From: Phaeotremella fagi
Lineage: Eukaryota; Basidiomycota; Tremellomycetes; Tremellales; Phaeotremellaceae
NCBI GenBank assembly: GCA_001599715.1
Contig: BCHU01000010.1
Location: 124,001-188,000 of the forward strand
Length of the DNA stretch: 64,000 nucleotides
Reading direction: 5' to 3'
Positions 42,883 to 52,207 of this stretch are shown here, in pieces. The notes beneath the pieces were generated by a model, which did not search any database, was not told the origin of the DNA, and worked only from the letters and a program-made list of their open reading frames with translations. Within the stretch, counting starts at the first letter, position 1; each line of letters starts with the position of its first letter. The position numbers were made by a program, and so were the translations under genes.

Positions 42883-43991
42883 ATGAGCTCAAGACGTGAT
42901 CAACGTGAAGTAATTCAATCTATTGAAAATTCTATCCACTTCCAAAGGCAAGAGTATGAAAGATCTCAACAGTTGAATGACACAAGTTCGGGAAGGTATC
43001 ATATTCTACGGGGAGTTTGGGATACACGAATTGAGCATACAGAAAGACTTTTGCAAAGATACAAGTCTCATTCTACGAATCGACCTACATGTTACGATCT
43101 GAAGATCAAGCGTGACTAGACTTGATATCAGGGACAACGATGATCGTACGAAAGGAAGAGTCTGAGATTGATCAGGACGACGAAGGAGGACTGGTGCTTG
43201 TTTAAGAGTAAAGTATGAAGATGAGTCACTAGAAGTGTAGCTTATGATTTTTCATTGATGAGGGAAAAGTATTTTACTACAAAAACCCTCGCCTTATATA
43301 CCTTTGAGGTTGTACCGAGCCAACCGCAGGAACCAAGGTTGGGTGGCAAAAGCTGACTAATGTACGGTATGATTACTAAGCTAAAATATGAACTGACCAA
43401 TAGGAATAAAGCCTCAAGTGGAGGTTGATTACTAATCTATGGGAATGATTGCTAAGCAATAAGAAATAGCCAATAGCAATAATCACTCATAAGGAGTGAT
43501 TATAAATCTGTGTGAAAGATGACAAAGATATATAAAGGTGATTGACAAGCAGAGTAAGTATTTGCCACTGGGTGGCAAATCCCCATCGCTGAGTTAGAAA
43601 CGTATGTGTTCGTAACACTACACTCGAACAAGTTCGCCAAGCTCACGAAAGGGTCCTTAGGAGCTATGATACTTTCATGTCTCGTTATTATAGGTCTCTT
43701 CAAACCTATGAGCAGGCTGAAGCTGCTGTGGTTGGTCTGGAGGCTGCGGAGTTCCAAACAATAATCTGGTACAACAGATGGGATTTAGATAATAGAGTGT
43801 GGGATGGTTCCGGCGGTGATGCAACCACAAATCACGTTCGTCAAGAGTGTCACAGGCTTTTAGATGACGCACAGCGTGATCTGAACATCTTTCGAGACTC
43901 CGGAGACACCAGATACCATCAAATTATCACAACATCATTAGCTGGAGTTCAGACCACTCTTTCTAGGCTTTCTGGGGCAAGTAGAAACTGA
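42883..43991 (+). pseudogene. Family D member d, split by a solo LTR
   Basis: The 5' part (42883-43089) encodes MSSRRDQREVIQSIENS, YHILRGVWDTRIEHTERLLQRYKSHSTNRPT. The frame is then interrupted by a 528-bp LTR and hits a stop at 43117-43119. The 3' part resumes at 43623 in the same frame (LEQVRQAHERVLRSYDTFMSRY ... HQIITTSLAGVQTTLSRLSGASRN) and is open to 43991. Apart from the LTR and its target duplication no other lesion is seen, so the insertion looks recent. Confidence 0.85.
43090..43617. mobile_element. Solo LTR 1 (528 bp) with target duplication CTACA
   Basis: It starts TGTTACGA and ends TCGTAACA, inverted 8-bp termini with TG...CA ends. It is flanked by a perfect 5-bp direct repeat CTACA (43085-43089 and 43618-43622). 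The intact D gene c has CCTACACT at the same place, confirming the empty site. A TTATATAC box lies near 43296. No internal retroelement genes are present, so it is a solo LTR of a Ty1/copia or Ty3-type element. Confidence 0.92.
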
Positions 43992-44205
43992 CAGGATGGG
44001 GCAATGGAAGTCATATGTACTTGTAGTCAGAAGTGACTGTGGAGGCTGATATAGTTGTTTTAAGGAATATGCAATCAAATTTGTAGTTGTGTGCAAATAC
44101 CAGCAATTTCTACAAATAAACCTTGAATTTCTCCCAACACAACATCACGGTAAGCTTACAACATCAGATTTTTTATTATTTCATAGATACAAATGTATGT
44201 ACAAG

Positions 44206-44597
44206 TGTCAGGATACGTACCATGAGGTGACCTTTGGGCATAGCTTTCGGGTGATTTTGGGCTTCGCTCGCCGAAGAGGCTTGCGGATTATTCCGTTCGA
44301 CGAATGTTAGCTTATATAAACTGCTTCGTTGTTCTTTCTTTCTTCTTTTCCCTAATGAACTTCTATTGCAGTCTTTTCTTATATTAGTTCATATTATTAT
44401 TATCTTACCAAACCGGTCTTCCATTAGCTGCTTGTCACCTAAGTGGAATCTCTCTGTTTGTTATCTCTCGAGCTCTTTCTCTCTCTCTCTCGCCAAATCG
44501 CATACTCTTCGTTGTTCTTTGTCCATTCAACCCTGTTTTCGTTCACCTATTAGGCTAATCGTAGGCAACTCCGATTGGTTTGGTAAGGTCTTTGACA
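44206..44597. mobile_element. Solo LTR 2 (392 bp) with target duplication ACAAG
   Basis: It starts TGTCAGGATACG and ends CTTTGACA (TGTCA...TGACA termini). The flanks are a perfect 5-bp direct repeat ACAAG (44201-44205 and 44598-44602). The 3' flank of gene c, without the insert, reads TGTACGAGTACTGTAG, which fits the empty site. A TATATAA box is at 44313-44319, with pyrimidine-rich sequence after it. The sequence is unrelated to solo LTR 1. Confidence 0.9.
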
Positions 44598-44602
44598 ACA
44601 AG

Positions 44603-45319
44603 TACTGTAGAAAACTTCATAACCAAAAGTAAGTACCTTCCTTAAAGTGGTGTGTAATTCTGTGCCGTCCAACACAGCCTGAAGTTATTAAATGTTGATG
44701 ACATCCCAAAAGACTAGCAGATCTGGGCTTCCCATTAGTTGCTCCATAAATTCAAGAAACCCTACAGGCCTTCTCAACTCCTGCAACCCACTTGCAGTAT
44801 CAATTTGATAAAATCTGAAAGTGGTGGTGAACCCTTTGACTGCATCAAGTCTGTCTTGCTTGAGAAGAAATGGATGCAGTTCAGATGGGATCTAGTGTAG
44901 CTGATCTCAATTTTCCATATCTTTTGTGCTAGAAGAGCAAGTTCGATGCAACTGACAGATCTATGAATCAACCAAAGCAACGCAAATATGTAGACGCTTC
45001 CCACCGGAAGCAATCTGAACCTTTGTTTTAATGAGTTTGCGGCCATAACAATATCCCTCGTCCATTAATTTAAGACCTTCATCAGAAGACACAAATGCCC
45101 CATAGAATGAAGATCACAGGGATGAATATTGATTTTCTTATCAAGACAAGAAGGCTAGCTTAATAATCAACAAACTACAGTCAGTCTTCTCATCTAGCTG
45201 GATTAGAAGGCACACATGAAAAGTAGATGTACAGCAGAGTGGAATCTGACTCCCTCTTTTCTTTTCCCTCTGGCCAACTTGACCTACATCCAGTCTAACA
45301 CTTCAAATTGAGAAAGTAA
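44603..45319. repeat. Rest of D gene d 3' flank and promoter of D gene e
   Basis: 44603-44880 matches the flank of gene b (AACCAAAAGTAA, GGGCTTCCCATTAGTTGCT, AATTTGATAAAAT.TGAAAGTGG, CTGCA). A 90-residue minus-strand frame at 44774-45046 overlaps this flank and is not called. The last ~200 bp is the promoter of gene e and lacks the paired AGACAG boxes. Confidence 0.6.
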
Positions 45320-45946
45320 ATGAGTTCAAAATCTAGAAGATCCAGAAATAATGGGGACAACGGGGAGTCCATTGAATCAATCAACGACAGTCGGTTATTA
45401 TTCCAAACCTACAATCAACAAAAAGCCTTCTTGGGTGACTCGGATGATTTTCTCATTCTGCTCAAAGTTTGGGAAATCCAATTAGATCATGCAAGAGAAT
45501 TTTTTGATGGTAACAAGTCACGATATAAAAAGCTTTCAGCTCTCACCACAGCCATCGAAAGATGTACCAGAAATTTTCAAGATTTTTACTCAGACAACGA
45601 AAGTAAGGCGAAGGTTTTAGCTGATGCGGCTGCTGCATCTGTAGAGATAACGTATCAATCAAGGCTCACAAACAGTCGTAATAGATTGAACGAGATCATC
45701 AGACGAACTTGCAGTCAGGAACAACCGGGTGGGTTTAACAGAGCTATTGAAAGGTGGAAAGTTCAGTTGGAGAATGCACAAAATGCATTGGAGGATAATC
45801 GACGCACTAGAAATACTAGGAATATCTCATTGGCCATAAACTTGCTCGACCAGGCTTCCAGTAGAATCGCAATGGAAGATGAGGCTTCCGAAGACTCTGA
45901 TGAAGGATTTAGAAGTGGGCTCCATAGCAGAAATCAGACTTGGTAG
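45320..45946 (+). CDS. Family D protein e, unknown function
   Basis: One exon, 208 residues, start MSSKSRRSRNNGDNGES. D features: IESINDSRLLFQTYNQQKAFLGDS, then FLILLKVWEIQLDHAREFF, AIERCTRNFQDFYSDNESKAK and an Ala/Arg/Asn-rich helical half with WKVQLENAQNALEDNRRTRNT. It carries an acidic Ser-rich C-terminal tail (EASEDSDEGF). It is more divergent than a-d and has its own promoter type. No known domain. Confidence 0.66.
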   Translation: MSSKSRRSRNNGDNGESIESINDSRLLFQTYNQQKAFLGDSDDFLILLKVWEIQLDHAREFFDGNKSRYKKLSALTTAIERCTRNFQDFYSDNESKAKVLADAAAASVEITYQSRLTNSRNRLNEIIRRTCSQEQPGGFNRAIERWKVQLENAQNALEDNRRTRNTRNISLAINLLDQASSRIAMEDEASEDSDEGFRSGLHSRNQTW

Positions 45947-46605
45947 TTGATGGAGTGTTTGGGATGGTAGAAAGCGTTCATACGCACATGATATTCGTAG
46001 TCCGAGAGAGAATGAAAGATAGGTTAATGATAATCTTACATCTGCAAGGTCCAAATAATCAGACCAGGTTTTCAATCACTTTTCCACCATAAAACGCAGC
46101 CAATATGGTCTTTAATAGTACTTGTACATAACATTATCAATGCCTTGGGTATCGCAGATGGTACTCGACTCAAAACATACCCTGCAAGTACATACTGTAA
46201 TACTACCAATACATTACCGAGTCCGCTGACTTGCTCAGGTTGCAACACAGATTGCAAGATCATGATTCCTACATAGTACAATCTGCCTACAGATGGGTCT
46301 TGGAATCAAGAAACGCTTGGAAATCACTACCAGGAGGAACAAGACATATAGACTGCCCCACACATGTAAGATACAGTGGAAGCCCTCAAGTTGAAATCTC
46401 CTTTCATTCATCGCTGCCAAAAACATGTTGAAATATTTGTAATAGGTTTTTACACTTGCCCCTTTTATTTTTGAGTGATAAATGGAGGACGTTTATTCGT
46501 AAAAAAGAGACTATGTACAAACATCAGTCTTCTTTTTCTACTATTACTTTGCTTTCAATCAATAACCACAATAAACAACCAACCGACCAAGAAACTAAAT
46601 CAACA
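45947..46605. other. Intergenic between D genes e and f
   Basis: The stretch contains several TACTGTA-like motifs (CATACTGTAATAC near 46191). Short frames on both strands (46072-46431) overlap one another and match nothing local. The open frame upstream of 46606 is leader sequence. Confidence 0.45.
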
Positions 46606-47412
46606 ATGAGTTCAAGCCAGTATCAAGTCAACAACAATAACCCAGGTGTTACAGTCGATGATATCAGAAGTATTCTAGAGAATCGAAGGATGTATCAAAC
46701 TTACTTGGATGAAAGTTATTACTACAAACGCTATAGTACATTGCAAAATGGTTTTGCAAGATGGGGGAGAGAATTGTTTGCTGCAGAAGAAGCTGTAAAA
46801 AGTTTCAACGTTGATGGTGATTATGATCGTTTCCAAACTGCTTTGTCAGCACTCTCAAAATCCACGGAAGGATTTAGAACTCTCCATGACAGTCGCTCAG
46901 AACAGCAACGCACAGAACTCCGGGTGAACATTATCAGAATTCATGAAAAGATTCTAGATTCAAAGCGGAGACTGTACAGCAAACTCCTCATTCAAAATGG
47001 TGATGGAGCTACATTTGATATTGACGATTGGGGACCTCTGTTGGGGAACGCTAACACTGCGTTGATGAACTATAGAGTACAGGGTAGGATGGATGAGCAG
47101 GGTGGTGTGTTAGAGGATGATATGGATGAACGGGGTCGTCTGGATGTCTTACATGGAACTTTCTTGATGCTCACCGAAACAACAAATCGCACAGAGCCTA
47201 ATCAACCACCTCAACAAACTTCTCAAGAAGACAGTGAGCATCGCCATAGACACCAACATGGAAGGCATGGAGATGGAAGTGGAAGTGGAAGCCATGGATC
47301 TGGTCATGGAAATCATGGAGATAGAAGTGGAAGACATGGATCTGGTCATCGAAAACATAGAGATGGACATGGAAAACATGGAGATCAAAAGCATGGACGA
47401 AAACATCACTGA
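46606..47412 (+). CDS. Family D protein f with His/Gly-rich tail
   Basis: The start MSSSQYQVNNNNPGVT (46606) is chosen by family rule; the frame is open 50 codons upstream. The product is 268 residues. Residues 1-170 show the D layout: VDDIRSILENRRMYQTYLDE, YSTLQNGFARWGRELFAAEEAV, LSALSKSTEGFRTLHDS and a Lys/Arg helix. After an acidic linker, the C-terminal ~55 residues are a repeat of His, Gly, Asp, Lys and Arg (blocks such as HGSGHGNHGDRSGRHGSGHR) ending KHH. The tail could bind metal ions; this is inferred from composition. The antisense frames here are overprints of the repeat. Confidence 0.66.
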   Translation: MSSSQYQVNNNNPGVTVDDIRSILENRRMYQTYLDESYYYKRYSTLQNGFARWGRELFAAEEAVKSFNVDGDYDRFQTALSALSKSTEGFRTLHDSRSEQQRTELRVNIIRIHEKILDSKRRLYSKLLIQNGDGATFDIDDWGPLLGNANTALMNYRVQGRMDEQGGVLEDDMDERGRLDVLHGTFLMLTETTNRTEPNQPPQQTSQEDSEHRHRHQHGRHGDGSGSGSHGSGHGNHGDRSGRHGSGHRKHRDGHGKHGDQKHGRKHH

Positions 47413-47695
47413 ATGGACTAGTGTGTCCAGTCTTTGTTGTGGGGTTCATACTTAACATGTATTTGATGTGTCATATTGTACTGTGGCAGTTGTAAAGTCC
47501 GACGACATCATTGATCTTCATTAAAGGAGCATCTGCTGTCGGCTTATGAAAGACGTGTTTTCTCCGTACAGTCTGGACTGTCTAAATGTGGATATCTATC
47601 TTCGACTGATTATCTATCTACCTACTGTTTATTCAAAAACCAATTGAGATAAATCCCTGAAATATACAGTAGCTCCAGTGAGCGAACCAAGTGAA
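47413..47695. other. Intergenic between D genes f and g
   Basis: Spacer of 283 bp with TTGTACTGTGG near 47477 and ATACAGTAGC near 47665; no gene seen. Confidence 0.4.
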
Positions 47696-47983
47696 ATGTC
47701 TAGAAGCACAGAATGGTACGAGGCTACGATAAATGAGAACAGAACTTTATATAATGGATTTAGTTACACGCTACGTGATTTTGATACGTCACAGACTCTT
47801 CTCAGTCTATTTCGAACATGGGGTTATGAATTAGGTAGAGACGAAACTGAACTAACAGCGTTCTACAGCTCGCACAATCCTTCCAGACTCAGAAACGCTG
47901 TAAACAGTCTTAATACTGCGTCCCGTCATTTTCGTCTCCAATACCGACAAGAGATATTATTTTATAGATCTCGGAATCATTGA
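47696..47983 (+). CDS. Short family D protein g
   Basis: The first ATG of the frame is at 47696 (MSRSTEWYEATIN), giving 95 residues. It covers only the N-terminal half of family D: INENRTLYNGFSYTLRDFD, LLSLFRTWGYELGRDETELTAFYSS, LNTASRHFRLQYRQ. It ends at a stop where full-length members continue with the Gln/Arg-rich half. It could be a truncated remnant or a real short form like gene z. No clear coding remnant was recognised in the 3' flank. Confidence 0.5.
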   Translation: MSRSTEWYEATINENRTLYNGFSYTLRDFDTSQTLLSLFRTWGYELGRDETELTAFYSSHNPSRLRNAVNSLNTASRHFRLQYRQEILFYRSRNH

Positions 47984-48454
47984 AGTATGTAGAAAGAAGA
48001 GGGTTGAGGGGAAGGGCTGATATTTGGGAGGTACTGGAATGATGTATGTTTTTTTTGGAATAGCCAATGATTTTCAACAACAATAATTTATAGAAAAACT
48101 ATGTCTCCAGTCAGTACCACTCGTACAGGGAATCGTACTGTATCCGTCACAGATAAAAGTAGGGATTCTTCGAACGCAAGTTCTATCCTTGCAAAGTCCA
48201 CAGAAGTTTGCAATTTCCACGAACCGCTGTGTGTTGTCCCATTCATTGACGAGCAGCTATAGCTTAGCATTCACCGACCTATCCCATCAATGTAGAACGA
48301 GGTCAATGCCTTGAAAACTGAGATGGTCAGTGAAAGTGAAAGAAGCATCAAAGGATCCTATGGACTTCCTAAGCGTCTAAATCATCAAGCGATTTACTCA
48401 CTGCAACTCACTGTCTCTCCCACCTTCAACCAACCAAACCATAATTTCATAAAC
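47984..48454. other. Intergenic between D genes g and h
   Basis: Spacer with a poly-T run (48051-48057). The frame that is open from 48311 is leader to gene h. No RNA gene or repeat seen. Confidence 0.4.
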
Positions 48455-48946
48455 ATGTCAAATGTCCCATCTTACGAAGACCGTCTCCGACTTCGCCTCG
48501 AAACCAACAGAACTCATTTCCAAGCAGCAGCAAGCCGGCGAGCCCACTACCCAACCAACGGCACTTATCACCGTCTCCTCTCAGACTGGGACACCAAACT
48601 CAGAACCTCTTTCAGAGAGCTCCATGAATTCAGGAGAACAGGTTCTAGAAATACCACCAGACTTTATCTTGCTAATCTAAATCTTTTGAGGTCAGTTCAT
48701 AATTTCATGAATTGGTGTCGTTCGTCTGAAAGGATTGTTGAGCTTCAAACTCAGTCGGTGATTAATGGGGCTTTGAATCAGATGATATTTGAGAGACTGG
48801 TTGATGGGGATAGGGGTGGAGAAGAAGCTGAAGCTGATGAACCAAGGGTCACTGATGAAGATGCCGATGAAGATGAAGAAACGGTTACGGAAGAGGAAGC
48901 TGATGAAGATGATGAAAGGGTCACTGGAGATGAGAGCGAGCAGTAA
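48455..48946 (+). CDS. Family D protein h with acidic repeat tail
   Basis: The start MSNVPSYEDRLRLRLE (48455) follows a pyrimidine-poor leader; the frame is open upstream. The product is 163 residues. The D layout is clear in the first ~105 residues: RLRLETNRTHFQAAASRRAHY, YHRLLSDWDTKLRTSFRELHEF, LLRSVHNFMNWCRSSERIVEL. The remaining residues are a highly acidic tail with three imperfect repeats of the form (E/D)ADED(D)E.(R/T)VT. It is the last gene of the array before DPH6. Confidence 0.64.
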   Translation: MSNVPSYEDRLRLRLETNRTHFQAAASRRAHYPTNGTYHRLLSDWDTKLRTSFRELHEFRRTGSRNTTRLYLANLNLLRSVHNFMNWCRSSERIVELQTQSVINGALNQMIFERLVDGDRGGEEAEADEPRVTDEDADEDEETVTEEEADEDDERVTGDESEQ

Positions 48947-49206
48947 TTGTGGGAATTATCCTTTCATGTTGGGCAGAAAGATGTTATGGCTTAATGTCAC
49001 ATTTGTCAATGAGCACGAAGTGATCTGAACTTGTTTACTGGCACGACAGTGACCATTCTGGCAGACATAAATCATGCATTGAGCATTTCGGTAACGGCTA
49101 GATGAATATATAACGTAACTTCAACTGGTTTCAGCAGTTGAAGTATCGTACCTATTGGTCAAGCTGTCATTACCTAGCACGTTATATGTACAGTAGTCGT
49201 TTTTTT
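48947..49206. other. Convergent spacer between D gene h and DPH6
   Basis: Short 3'-to-3' spacer of 260 bp with TACAGTAG near 49190 followed by a T-run next to the DPH6 stop. This is the right border of the accessory region. Confidence 0.45.
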
Positions 49207-51746
49207 TTAACCACCAAAGACCTCTAAAGCTATCACAGCTCTCCGAGCCTTCCTATCGCAAATATCAAGTACGGGTATCAAAGTGAAACAAGGTCCATCG
49301 ATAGTATGAATCAACCTCGAAACTGAATTAAGTCAATATCATACTTGTCAGAATGCTTCAAGAAAAACACAAACCTCGTTGACGTTCTGAAACCAAATGA
49401 TAGATTTTCACATTGACTGCCTCTTTCAAAAGACGTGCTAACTCCAAATTCTTCTGTATGATTTCTTGAATGGCTTGATCTGTCTCATCATCTAGATTGT
49501 CAATTCACATTCAAGAGATACTGCTCACCATAAAAGCAAAAAGTTGCTCGATACGCACTCCCAATCGAGGCTCTGCACAACTCCCATGAATATCTTTCAT
49601 CACCTGAAGTAGTAAAAACTCCTTCGATATCCTCATCCTCATCCTGATCTTCATCGCTATCAAATCCTTTTTGACCGGAATTAACATTGACTTGTACCTC
49701 AACCAACGAATCCTTAGGTAAAGTTAGGGCTTTCACAAAGACTATTGGAGTCTTTTGAAACTCATTCTGCAAGACAATAAAAGTAAGCTGAAATCTTTCA
49801 AGCAAGACGATCGAAACCACATACCTCATCCGACCAAATCCTCCAAGCCGTCGTGAGTACCTCCAAAGCAATCTCTCCAGCCCACCAAAAGATCACAGCT
49901 TCACCCCAACCACCCCATCCACCTCCACTATTAGCCGTATCTCTCAAACAAGCCAATATCCTTCCAACATGCTGAAGTGCCAAGCAACATTGATAAGCGT
50001 AATTCTCAACAACACTCTCCAATGGTAGTGGCAGAGTCAAAGATGCCGGTAAAAGTGGTATTTGACCTGCCATACTTAATCTCGAATCCACTTTTATCGT
50101 TTGTGAATAAGGACCAATGTTCGCTGGACACCAGTAGGAAAGAGATTGAACATGAAGCGATGATCTCTCCGCTATCATGTTTCGAGGTTTGGCTGGATCC
50201 GTTCGGTCGTCGAACCCAATTACTTCTAGACGGATTCGTTGATGCTTGTTCAAGGGTACAGCTATGGTTGCTCTTGATGGTGGTGAGACACCGAAATATG
50301 TTATGTACGTTTTGTTGGCTTCAGGAAATAACGACATATCGGATAAGAGAAGGGTTATGTGAGACGCATGAAGAGGAAGATTGAGTCCATGAGTTGAGAG
50401 TTTCGCTGTTGGTTTACGGCATTTATTAGTCGTAATACGGCAGTGGTTGTTCGACATACCAATTATGCTATCGAAAGCCCTACCCAGTTCACTACCAATA
50501 CTCTCTTCACCCTCCGTATGCCCATCAACAGATGCACTAAACCATCTCCCGGACTTTGAGAATCGAACCTTTTCACCGATAACTATATCACTGAAATCAC
50601 CGTCCAAGCTGTCCTCAGAAGTAGATTTCAGTATGGGGCCAGGACCCGCAGTCAAGTCTCGTATCTCTTCCATCAAGTAATCCAATCTCTCTTGACTTTC
50701 TTCGTCAAGCCCTTCAAGTCGTGATTCGACTGTCGGCTCCAACCCAAGCATTTCCCTAAGCTCCGGAACGGTCGGTTTCGTCCAATCCAATTTCTCTTCT
50801 AATTCTGCTTTTTTCACTCGAAGATAGGCTACAGGATACGGTTCAGGATCTGTGATCACCGTTTCGACCTCTACCAGATTCAATCGATGTGAAAACATAG
50901 GTGTAGAAAGTGTGAGAGTTTCGTATTCACCGCCTTCGCCTGCAGGGTGGGAACCGTATTGATTTTGCTAATAGAAGTTGGAAGGTGTCACGACATGCTA
51001 TGTTGAGGGAGCTTACCAGTCTAACCAACAAGGGTCTGACTTGTGCCAATGATTTACCAACTATATTGACTCCCAGCCCGACCCCAGCAACTTTTACAAG
51101 AATAGCTTCGAGACCAGATGCAATCATTGAATCGACCAAGGGTAGTTGCGGAGATTGCCATAGGTAAGCCAAAGATACGAGTGACAATCGAGAGGCAACA
51201 TGTTCGATACGTAATCTTTGATAAGTGGATAAGATTGCTCCAGAGGCAATAGCTGTGGCTTCTGGGTGTGCAGCCTGTAGTGAAAATGATGAGCTCGCCC
51301 GTAGAATTCATGCTTTAGCTCACCATAACGACGTGTAATAAATCCAACAGATCTTCAGTTTCATCACCAACTTTCCCGCTGCCTTCACCGCCTTTGATCC
51401 TGCTTCCATATTCAGCACCAGTATCGACGGCTTTGCCTTTAATGACATGGGAATAATGAGGTAGTCCCATGGATTGGGCTAGTAAAGGTAGAAGATGTGT
51501 TCCAACGGATTGATAAAGGTGAGAGTCCAGCTCGTCTGCAAAGGGGTTAGTGGTTAGTATTTAGTCTTTCCATCCCAATCAGACACTTTACTGACCTATA
51601 CCAGCTTCTGGTACCAAAGTAGCAATAGCAACAATCTCATGACCATTAGCCATGCAATGCATCAGATTGAAGCATGAATCTTTACCGCCGGATACTAGAC
51701 CTATAACTTTGTGCTTCACACCTGGAAGAGAAAGTGAATTCGCCAT
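49207..51746 (-). CDS. DPH6: Diphthine-ammonia ligase (diphthamide synthesis, last step)
   Basis: This cytosolic enzyme uses ATP and ammonia to convert diphthine on elongation factor 2 to diphthamide. The N-terminal PP-loop ATPase is clear: HKVIGLVSGGKDSCFNLMHC, LPLLAQSMGLPHYS and, after splicing, the DPH6 signature HPAGEGGEYETLTL. The C-terminal half carries RidA/YjgF-like segments (NIGPYSQTIKVDSRLSMAGQIP), as in the fungal long form. About six introns are present. The start MANSLSLPGVKH is at 51746. The stop is at 49207-49209 after VIALEVFGG. It is divergent from the next gene across 461 bp. Confidence 0.93.
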
Positions 51747-52207
51747 TTCATCCACGATATCTTATTCAAGCTATGTTTTATCGCTCTGGTCCTTTTATTC
51801 TGATATCGAATATGAATAGAAACTAAAGATTGAGAGAAAAGATCTATATCATCTGTTGAAATTTGCATCTCTCGAGTGAACTTTTTGTTGTTGAGCTTAT
51901 GAGAATATGGAGCTCCACACGGAGATTCGCTCTCTACTCCGTGTAGCTTCGGTAAATCGGAGTTATAGTCCTGTGGCGATGGCTCGTACCTTAGATCTTT
52001 TGTATTGATTTCAGCTAACCAGCATATATTTAATTTCCACTTTTCATATATCATTCTCATTTATCTATACAAATAACTCGTCTAATATCTAATAACAGAG
52101 TCTTCCATTGGTCCAAGTTGACATCCATCAAAGATTGCTCAGGCATCGTCCGTCTACTCCCGGTCAAGGGGTCTCAATAGACATTCATATCCCCCTAAAT
52201 CTTCGAC
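51747..52207. promoter_or_regulatory. Divergent promoter between DPH6 and the coiled-coil gene
   Basis: A 114-residue minus-strand frame (51716-52060) covers the DPH6 leader and overlaps its start in another frame; it has no recognisable features and is not called. No RNA gene seen. Confidence 0.45.

Noticed and set aside
44774..45046. 90-residue minus-strand frame with a hydrophobic segment
   Set aside because: It overlaps the same duplicated D flank, which is broken in the other copies.
47149..47458. Antisense frames through the tail of D gene f
   Set aside because: They are overprints of a simple repeat (Met/Ser or His/Phe-rich on the minus strand).
49977..50384. 135-residue plus-strand frame
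   Set aside because: Antisense to the DPH6 exon that carries the RidA-like segment.
51716..52060. 114-residue minus-strand frame across the DPH6 start
   Set aside because: It overlaps the DPH6 ATG in another frame and shows no family features; probably leader sequence.
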